A stretch of 64,000 bases of DNA from Apteryx mantelli (Eukaryota > Chordata > Aves > Apterygiformes > Apterygidae): contig NC_090018.1 of assembly GCF_036417845.1 (NCBI RefSeq), forward strand, positions 62,001-126,000. The letters run 5' to 3'. Both the position numbers and the translations under genes were made by a program. The notes beneath the pieces were generated by a model. The model made no database searches. It was not told where the DNA came from and was given only the letters and a program-made list of their open reading frames with translations. Shown in pieces: positions 32,755 through 64,000 of this stretch. Every line of letters begins with the position of its first letter. Positions within the stretch are counted from its first letter, which is position 1.

Positions 32755-34505
32755 AGGGGACCCCGACCCATAGCGGCACCCCCAGACCCATAGCAGCACC
32801 CCCAGACCCCCATGGGGCATCCTGACCCATAGCGGCACCCCCAGACCCATAGCAGCACCCCAGACCCCCGTGGGGCACCCAGACCCATAGCGGCACCCTC
32901 AGACCCCCATGGGGCACCCCGACCCATAGCGACATCCCCAGACCCCCATGGGCACCCAGACCCATAGCGGCACCCCCTGACCCATAGCAGCGTCCCCAGA
33001 CCCATAGCGGCACCCCAAACCCTGTGGGGCACCCCCAGACCCCTATGGGGCACCTCAACCCACAGCAGCACCCTGGCCCCCATGGGGCACCCTGACCCAT
33101 AGCAGCATCCCCAGACCCATAGCGGCACCCCCAGACTCCTATAGGGCACCCCAACCCATAGCAGCACCCCCAGACCCATAGTGGCACCCAGACCCCCATG
33201 GGGCCACCCCAGACCCCCACAGGAACACCTCAGACCCACAGGGGCACCCTCAGACCCCATAGTGCCCCCCCAGACCCACAGGGCCACCCCAGACCCCACA
33301 GGGCCCCCCAGACCCCATAGTGGCCCCCCCAGCCCCCCACGGTGACACCCCCAGACCCCATGGGAACCCCCAGACCCCCATAGGGGCACCCCAGATCCCA
33401 TAGTGGCCCCCCCCAGACCCACGGGGATACCCCAGACCCCATAGTGGCCCCCCCAGACCCCATAGGGAAGCCCCAGACCCCCACAGGGGCACCCCCGGAC
33501 CCCCATAGGGGAACCCCAGACCCCATAGTGGCCTCCCCAGACCCCCATGGAGGCCACCCCAGACCCACAGGGCCACCCCAGACCCCCACAGCGGCACCCC
33601 CAGACCCCCATAGTGGCCCCCCCAGACCCCCATGGAGGCCCCCCCAGACCCCATAGTGGCCCCCCCACACCCATGGGGCCCACCCAGATCCCATAGTGGC
33701 CCCCCCAGACCCCATAGGGGCACCCCAGCCCCCCACGGTGACACCCCAGACCCCATAGGGCACCCCAGACCCCCACAGGGCCACCCCAGACCCCATAGTG
33801 GCCCCCCCAGCCCCCCACGGTGACACCCCCAGACCCCATGGGAACCCCCAGACCCCCATAGGGGCACCCCAGATCCCATAGTGGCCCCCCCCAGACCCAT
33901 GGGGATACCCCAGACCCCATAGTGGCCCCCCCAGACCCCATAGGGAAGCCCCAGACCCCCATAGGGGCACCCCCAGACCCCCATAGGGGCACCCCAGACC
34001 CCCATAGTGGCCCCCACAGACCCCCATGGAGGCCACCCCAGACCCACAGGCCCACCCCAGACCCCACAGTGGCCCCCTCAGACCCCCATAGTGGCCCCCC
34101 CCAGACCCCCATGGAGGCCCCCCCAGACCCCATAGTGGCCCCCCCACACCCATGGGGCCCACCCAGACCCCATAGGGGAACCTCAGACCCCCATAGTGGC
34201 ACCCCAGACCCCATAGTGGCCCCCCCAGCCCCCCACAGCGACAACCCCAGACCCCCATAGGGCCCCCCCCAGACCCCATAGGGGCATCCCAGACCCCCAC
34301 GGAGACACCCCAGACCCCCATAGTGGCCCCCCAGACCCCATAGTGGCCCCCCAGACCCCCATAGTGCCCCCCCCAGACCCTCACAGTGCCCCCCCCAGAC
34401 CCCACGGGAACCCCCAGACCCCCATAGTGGCCCCCCAGACCCCATAGTGGCCCCCCAGACCCCCATAGTGGCCCCCTAGACCCCACGGGAACCCCCAGAC
34501 CCCCA
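32755..34505. repeat. Minisatellite in SYP intron 6
   Basis: Units of about 20-35 bp are built on CCCCCAGACCCCATAGTGGC and GGGGCACCCCAGACCC, with a higher-order repeat of about 480 bp visible when 33320-33560 is compared with 33800-34040. Confidence 0.92.
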
Positions 34506-34561
34506 TGGAGGCCCCCCCAGACCCACAGAGCGACACCCCCCCCCCAGCCCCACAACTCACC

Positions 34562-45691
<11,130 letters not shown>

Positions 45692-45940
45692 CGCTGCGGG
45701 CTCGGGGAGACGCAGCGCGGCGGCGGCGGGGGGAGCGGCGCCGGACGGGAACAGCCGCACGCGCGCGCCGCGGCGGCGGGAGGGGCGGCGCCAGGCGGGA
45801 ACAGCCCCTTCTCCCCCCCACACACAGTTCGCGTGCGCGCGCGCGCGCGCGTGGGAGGGCGGCGGGCGCAGCCCGCGCATGCGCGGCGGGAACAGCGCCG
45901 CCGAGCGGCCCCGCGCAGAAGGGCGGAAGTGACGCGTTGA
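45692..45940 (-). promoter_or_regulatory. SYP: SYP 5' region / CpG island
   Basis: CpG-dense DNA upstream of the SYP ATG contains a (CG)n tract near 45832-45852 and an ETS-plus-CRE-like word GCGGAAGTGACGCG near 45924. No TATA box was seen. The start codon context contains TTCAGCACC (45679-45687), identical to the left half of the REST/RE1 element. The right half is absent. Confidence 0.45.
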
Positions 45941-45954
45941 GGCCGCCGCGGGAC

Positions 45955-46262
45955 GACGCCATGTTGGGGTTCTGGCGAGTCTCGACGCCTGGGGCGGCGC
46001 CATGTTGAGGCCCTGGCGGGCCTCGACGCCTGGGGCGGCGCCATGTTGAGGCCTGGCGGGCATCAATGCCTGGGGCGGGCGCCATGCTGAGGCCTGGCGA
46101 TATTCAGTACCTGGGGCAGCGCCATGTTGAGGCCTGGCAGGCCTCGACACCTAGGGTGGCGCCATGTCGAGGCCTGGCAAGCCTTGACACCTAGGGTGGT
46201 GCCATGTTGGGGCCTCTGGCGAGATTCGACGCCTGGGGCGACACCATGTTGGGGCCTGGCGA
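45955..46262. repeat. Eight-copy ~40 bp repeat carrying CCATGTTG (YY1-like) words
   Basis: Each unit has GGCGCCATGTTGAGGCCTGG, then CGGGCCTCGACGCCTGGGG. Six of eight copies keep CCATGTTG exactly. On the minus strand this reads CAACATGGCG, close to the YY1 site AANATGGCG. It lies between the SYP promoter and the RENBP 3' end. Confidence 0.85.
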
Positions 46263-46276
46263 TCCTCAAGGGCAGG

Positions 46277-46282
46277 TTTATT
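46277..46282 (-). terminator. RENBP: Poly(A) signal AATAAA of RENBP
   Basis: TTTATT on plus gives AATAAA on minus, about 230 bp after the RENBP stop codon (46509-46511). Confidence 0.7.
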
Positions 46283-46508
46283 TGGGGGTGGGGCGCAAGC
46301 CCGAATGCCTGGGTCCCCCAGGCCGGGCTTTTTTGGACAGTGAAGGCCCAAACGCCCCCCGCAGCAAGGGAGAGGAGGTTGCCGAGAGCAGTGAGGCCTC
46401 TGGGGCGAGAGCAGGAGGCGCCTGGACGCCTGGGTTCTGCCGCCAGACGCAGGGACACGCAGCCAGAGGGACGTGCCGGGTTTTTTTTTGGAGGGGGGGG
46501 CAGCGGCG

Positions 46509-49500
46509 TCACCCCTCGCGCAGGAGCTCCTCCAGCATCTCCTCGCACATGTGCAGCGCCCGCGCCACGTGGAAGCAGCCTGCGGTGGGCAGAGCGGGCG
46601 CCAGGCCCAGTTAAACCAGTATCCCCCCCTCCCCCGCCAGTAACACCAGTACGGCCCCCCAAACCCCCTTCAGCACGCAGGCCGCCCCGGGGATACCACG
46701 CCGGGGGGGGACCCAGGCGTCCGGGGGAGCCCCCGCCTCTCGTCACCTACCTTTGAAAGGGCCCCCCTTGATGGTGAGCGCCACGTTCCCCTCCCGCGAG
46801 AGGTACCCGAACCACTCGCCGTGCTCGGGGTCGCGGAACTGGGGAGAAAGGAGGGGGGGGGGGGATAAGAGGGGTGTCCCAGTTGCCCCAGCTGCTCCAT
46901 GGGGGGGGCCCAGGCGTCCGGGGCACCTTGCTGAAGGTGTAGTCGGCGACGCGCTGGAAGGCCTCGAGGCGCTCGGGCCGCCGGTCGTGGGCGTAGGCAG
47001 CCAGGAGGGCCACCATGGCCTCGGCGTGGGGCCACCACAGCTTCATGCTCCACTCGAGCTGGGGGGAGGCAGCCGTCAGGGGCGGGGGGGGGGGGGACCC
47101 AGGCGTCCGGGCGCTCCCCCCAGCCCCAGCCCCACGGCGTACCTGCGTGGGGCAGTGCCCGTCGGCGTCGAGGAAGGCGAAGAGCCCCCCGTGCTGGGGG
47201 TCCCAGCCGCGCCGCAGGGGCCCCTCGATGAAGGCGGCGATGGCGCGGGCTGCCAGCGCCTCGTCGCCCCGGCGCTGGGCGAAGCGCAGCAGGAACCAGC
47301 CCGCCTCGATGGCGTGACCTGCCGGGGGGGGGGGCAGGACAGCGGGCCCAGGCGTCCAGGGGAGCCCTGCTTCACCCCCCCAACCCTGCCGGCAGCGGGC
47401 CCAGGCATATCCCGGACGTCCCACCCCACACGTCGGGGTTCCCCCTGCCACCCCAGGGTGCCGCTGTGTCACCCCCCTGCTTCCCCCTGCCCCGGGGACC
47501 CAGGTGTCCGGGCTGCCCCCACCCCCCAGCCCCGAGGGCCCAGGCGTCCGGGGGGGGAACCCCCGCGTGGGGCTCACCGGGGTTCATCAGCCGCCCCATG
47601 CTCCCCGGCAGCTCCTTCCCGTCCGGGGAGACGTTTTCCAGCACGACGGAGTCGCCCCGCTGTGGGGGCAGGCGGATTTGGGGGCGGCCGGGCGGCTATG
47701 GGGGCTTGGGGGGAGGAGGCATGGGGGGTGGGGAGCTCCCGGGGCAGGTTTGGGGTGCAGGGGGGATCTGGGGGGGCCAGGAGATCCGAGGGAGGGGTGC
47801 TCCCAGGGAAATGGGAACAGGTGGGAGGGTCTCAGGGGTGTCCTGTGGGGGTGCATGGTCAGATGTGGGGTGCAGGAGGGTCCATGCGGAGATTTGGGGG
47901 TGCAGGGAAGACATTGGGGATATTTGGGGGTGCAGGAGGTTCCTGGGGTGGAACTGGGGTGCAATGAGGATATTTTGGGGGTGCAGGATGCTCCTGGGGG
48001 GGACTTGGGGGGGCACAGGGGATATTTGGGGGTGCAGGAGGCTCCTGGGGGGGGACTTGGGGGGGCACTGAGGATATTTGAGGGGTGCAGGATGCTCCTG
48101 GGGGGGACTTGGGGGGGCACTGGGGATATTTGGGGATGCAGGAGGCTCCTGGGGGGACTTGGGGGTGCACTGGGGATATTTGGGGGGGTGCAGGAGGCTC
48201 CTGGGGGGCAGAATTGGGGGGCACTGAAGTATCTGAGGATGCAGGAGGATCCTGGGGGGGAACTGGGGGTGCACAGGGGATATTTGGGGGTGCAGGGGGG
48301 ACTTGGGGGTGCACAGGGGATATTTGGGGATGCAGGAGGCTCCTGCGGGATGTAGGAGGTGGCTGTGGAGGGGATTTGGGGGTGCAGGGGGGGGAAGCTG
48401 TGGGGTTGGGGGGTGCAGCGGGCTCCGGGGGGGGGGGGCAGGCGGGATTTGGGGTGTCCCCCCCCCTCCTTGGGGAGGGGGGCTCGGGGGTACCTGGAGG
48501 TTACCTGGAGGTGGGCGAGGAGCCGCTGGGCGCCCCAGGCCGCCAGCTCGTCCAGGCCCTCGTCGTCGTCGCCGCCGTCGCCGTCGCGGAGCTGCTCGGC
48601 CAGGCCCAGCACCATCATGGGCACCGCCAGCGCCTCGTGGGGGGGGGCCCCCGCCAGCTGGGGCCGCCCCAGCTCCTGGGGGGCCTCGCGGGCCCAGCGG
48701 GCCACCGCCGCCATCCACTCCCGCGCCGCCGCCTGCCGGGGGGGGGGCCCAGGCGTCCGGCATCCCGCCACGGCGAGGACCCGGGCGTCCGGCACCGCCG
48801 GGGCTCCCCACCGAGGAGCGGCCGGGCCGGGCGACGCCGAACGTCCCGGGATCTGCCCCCAAAAAAGGGGGTGCCCCCTCCCCCCGCACCCCCACCCCCT
48901 TCCAAGGTAGGGGGGGGGCCCAGGCGTCCGGCTCACCCGGTAGCAGGGCTCGCTGGCGGCCCGGCCCAGCTCGTCGAGGCCCAGGGCGCAGAAGACCTCG
49001 CTGAAGACGGTGCGTTGCACCCGCGCCGGGCGCCCGTCGCGGCTGAGGGCGAAGGCGGCGCGGGGAGAGCCGGGCTCCAGCCGGGCGCAGCGCAGCAGGA
49101 ACTCCCCTCCTGCAGGAGGGGGGGCCCAGGCGTCCGAGTGACTCCCGGGCGGCCGGGCGCACCCCTTCCGGGGGACCCAGGCGTCCGGGAACGCTCCCCC
49201 GCAATCCGGGCGCTCTCACCTGCCCGTGCCGCCTCCAGGATTTCGGGGCGCCGAAAACGGGGCACTTTCCGGTAAAGCCGGGAGTAGACCCACACCTGGA
49301 GAGGGGGGGGAGGGACAGTGGAGGAGCCCAGGCGTCCGGGTGCCCCGGTCCCTCCCGTCCCCGCCCCAGGGGGGATCCCGGTGTCCGGGTTCGCCCCCCC
49401 CCCTCCGAGGGACCCCGGCGTCCGGGCTCACCTGCCGGCCCTGCAGCCACACGTACTTGGTCTCGTCGTAGACGGAGCCGTCGCGGCTCAGGCACGAGAA

Positions 49501-50381
49501 GAAGCCGCTGCCGGGGCGGGACGAGGGTCACCCGGACGCCTGGGCCCCTGCCCGGCTTGAGGGGGGGTTAAGGGGGGGGATGAGGGTTCAGCTGCCTGGA
49601 TGCCTGGGTCCGTGGGGGGTGTGGGGCCTGGACGCCTGGGTCTGTGGGGCAGGTGTGGGGCCCAGACGCCTGGGTCCGTGGGGCGGGTGTGGGGCCCGGA
49701 TGCCTGGGTCCGTGGGGGGGTGTGGGGCCCAGACACCTGGGTCCGTGGGGCAGGTGTGGGGCCCGGATGCCTGGGTCCGTGGGGCGGGTGTGGGGCCCGG
49801 ACACCTGGGTCCGTGGGGCGGGTGTGGGGCCCGGATGCCTGGGTCCGTGGGGGGGTGTGGGGCCCAGACGCCTGGGTCCGTGGGGCAGGTGTGGGGCCCG
49901 GATGCCTGGGTCCGTGGGGCGGGTGTGGGGCCCGGACACCTGGGTCCGTGGGGCGGGTGTGGGGCCCGGATGCCTGGGTCCGTGGGGCGGGTGTGGGGCC
50001 CGGACACCTGGGTCCGTGGGGCGGGTGTGGGGCCCGGATGCCTGGGTCCGTGGGGGGGTGTGGGGCCCAGACGCCTGGGTCCGTGGGCAGGTGTGGGGCC
50101 CGGATGCCTGGGTCCGTGGGGCGGGTGTGGGGCCCGGACGCCTGGGTCCGTGGGGCGGGTGTGGGGCCCGGATGCCTGGGTCCGTGGGGCGGGTGTGGGG
50201 CCCGGACACCTGGGTCCGTGGGGCGGGTGTGGGGCCCGGATGCCTGGGTCCGTGGGGGGGTGTGGGGCCCGGACGCCTGGGTTCACCCGTGCTGGGGGTC
50301 GTGCGAGTGTCGCTCCCAGAAGGCGATGGCCGCGTCCAGCTCCGCTGCCACCCGCTCGCGCCAGGCGCTCAGCGACGCCAT
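46509..50381 (-). CDS. RENBP: Renin-binding protein / N-acyl-D-glucosamine 2-epimerase
   Basis: Ten exons: 50287-50381, 49432-49507, 49220-49295, 48937-49109, 48505-48732, 47578-47659, 47143-47318, 46927-47058, 46751-46838 and 46509-46579. All phases agree and give 398 residues (human 427, which has longer ends). The cytosolic enzyme interconverts N-acetylglucosamine and N-acetylmannosamine in sialic-acid metabolism and binds renin. It has an (alpha/alpha)6 barrel. Seen: [107 protein letters not shown] and [16 protein letters not shown]. All are close to the human sequence, including active-site His and the C-terminal Cys-Phe-His. The start is the first ATG, giving [11 protein letters not shown]. 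Odd: an 11-bp duplication repeats the exon 5 donor. Confidence 0.97.
47690..48400. repeat. Minisatellite in RENBP intron 5
   Basis: About 10-12 units of 50-60 bp carry GGATATTTGGGGGTGCAGGA, GGCTCCTGGGGGGGACTTGG and GGGGGCACTG. It lies between exons 6 and 5. Confidence 0.92.
49580..50280. repeat. Minisatellite in RENBP intron 1 built on CGGACGCCTGGGTC
   Basis: About 18 nearly identical units of 36-38 bp carry GGTGTGGGGCCCGGATGCCT and GGGTCCGTGGGGCG. The core GGACGCCTGGG is the complement of the CCCAGGCGTCC word dispersed through many introns of this window. Confidence 0.95.
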
Positions 50382-50399
50382 CGGCCTCGGAGGTGGGGG

Positions 50400-51310
50400 G
50401 GGATCCGCTGTGGGGCGCCCCACGGAGCCCTCAGCCCCACTGAGTGGGCCCTCAGGTCCCCCCAACCCCAGCCCCATAGACCTGGCTCTGCAGCCCCATG
50501 GAGCAGGCTGGGGGGCGGCCTGCAGACCCATAACCCTGGTGGTGGGTGTCCCGAAGAGCCCTCAGCCCCATAGCCCCACCCCAGAGACCCCTCAGCCCCA
50601 TAGCTCCAGCCCCAAAGAGCCCTCAGCCCCATAGCCCCAGCTGTGGGGTGTCCCACAGACCCCTGAGCCCCAACCCCAGCCCCACAGACCCCTCAGCCCC
50701 ACAGTCCCAGCCCCACAGACCCCTCAGCCCCATAGACTGGGCCTGAAGACCCCATAGCCCCAATCGTGGGGCGCTCCACAGACCCCTCAGCCCCACAGCA
50801 CCCTCTCTGCCCCACAGACAGGGCTGTGGGACACCCCCACACACAGCAGGGCAGCCCCATAGACAAGCCTCAGCCCCACAGCTGAGAAGGGGGGGGGGAC
50901 CACAGAGACCCCCCCCCGGCCCCACAGACCTCCCCCCAGCCCCGAGGCTGCCCCACAGCCGGGGGGGGGAGGCGCCTCCCCCCCCCCCGGCCCCACAGCC
51001 GAGGCCGCCGCGGACCCACCGAGGCGCCGCGCCGCTGCCCCGTCACGAGACCCCGCGCCGCTGGCCCCGCCCCGCCGGGCCCTTCCCCAGCCCAGGCCCC
51101 GCCCCCCGCGCTGCCTGCCCCGCCCCTTAGACCCCAGCCCCGCCCCCAGGACCCCCCCCAGCCCCCGGGACAAGCCCCACCCCCGGGACTGCCTGGCCCC
51201 GCCCCTTAGAACGCTCCAGAGCCCGCCCACCCCATCAGGCCCCGCCCACCCAGGAGGCCCCGCCCCTGGACCCCTCTCACACACACACACACACACGCCA
51301 CAAAACACCC
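50400..51310. other. RENBP 5' region and HCFC1-RENBP spacer
   Basis: From 50430 to 50900 lies a CAGCCCCATAGCCCC-type repeat. From about 50990 to 51250 lies a CpG-rich GCCCCGCCC stretch that probably carries the RENBP promoter. An (AC)n tract follows at 51277-51298. No further gene was seen. Confidence 0.6.
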
Positions 51311-51338
51311 CCTTATTTTTTTACTCCAAAAAAATGTC

Positions 51339-51344
51339 TTTAAT
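51339..51344 (-). terminator. HCFC1: Poly(A) signal ATTAAA of HCFC1
   Basis: TTTAAT on plus gives ATTAAA on minus, about 375 bp after the HCFC1 stop codon (51717-51719). Confidence 0.6.
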
Positions 51345-51716
51345 TGTTCAAAATAGCACAAAAACGACAGATACGGACAGCACGGGGGGGGGAGGGGCAG
51401 GCCCCCCAATACACTATAATACACGGGACTCCCCCCCCGCCCCACGCGGTGGGGGGGGGGCCGGAGGGGGTGGCGCGGGCCTGGGCCCCCCCCCCTTCTC
51501 GCCGCCCCACGGCTGCCCCACGGCGGGGTCTGTACAGAGGGGCCAGGGGGGGGCGGGGGGGGTTACAAAACTTCATTCCAGCAACTGCAACAGGTAAAAA
51601 AGGCTCCCACCCCCCCCACACAATGACCCCCCCCCTCCCCCGCTGCCACGGAGGGGCCCAGGCGTCCGGGCCCCCCCCCCCCCGGTGTGGGGCGCAGGGG
51701 GGGGGCGCGGGGTCCT

Positions 51717-64000
<12,284 letters not shown>

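Noticed and set aside
32607-34555. Glycine/tryptophan-rich open frames of over 400 codons on the minus strand.
   Set aside because: They translate the SYP intron 6 minisatellite and run across a genuine splice acceptor. No unique protein sequence is present.

Overview
This window looks like a GC-rich bird microchromosome, or at least a non-mammalian sauropsid one. The protein-coding exons match vertebrate genes, and long-wave and SWS2 cone opsins lie side by side, which rules out a therian mammal. Introns are very short or are filled by private minisatellites. I saw no LINE, SINE, LTR or DNA-transposon sequence. All six recognised genes lie on the minus strand, and every exon set was assembled by checking splice sites and reading phase.

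Layout, left to right. 1-2.5 kb: minisatellites. 2.5-5.9 kb: a compact Bicaudal-D-family dynein adaptor of 8 exons. 6.0-8.0 kb: its CpG-rich promoter, a striking tandem array of CCAAT, CACGTG and TTCCCGCC motifs. 8.3-12.9 kb: OPN1LW (red cone opsin, 6 exons). 13-15 kb: intergenic DNA with photoreceptor-type homeodomain sites. 15.1-18.9 kb: the SWS2 blue cone opsin (5 exons), with an odd duplicated exon fragment in its last intron. 19-30 kb: no recognised gene; it holds minisatellites, a 2.4 kb CpG-rich satellite with inverted copies, and a CpG-island promoter with a possible first exon near 23.4 kb. 30009-30208: an assembly gap. 31.9-45.7 kb: SYP (synaptophysin). 46.3-50.4 kb: RENBP (N-acylglucosamine 2-epimerase). 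51.3-64.0 kb: the C-terminal two thirds or so of HCFC1, running off the right edge.

RENBP-HCFC1 next to the cone opsins resembles the human Xq28 block and the SWS2-LWS-HCFC1 arrangement of other vertebrates. SYP, which is on Xp11.23 in humans, lies inside the block here. The genes do not form one pathway. The two opsins probably share photoreceptor regulation; the others are neuronal (SYP, the adaptor), metabolic (RENBP) or general transcription (HCFC1) genes.

The most interesting signals are: (1) a minisatellite in SYP intron 5 built from the 3' end of exon 5 plus its splice donor, about 12 extra copies; (2) an HCF proteolytic-repeat array in HCFC1 expanded to about 16 near-canonical units plus several decayed ones; (3) Ala164 and Phe261 (bovine numbering) in the long-wave opsin, predicting a green shift; (4) a duplicated SWS2 exon end in which the retinal-binding Lys is Glu; and (5) the motif-array promoter.
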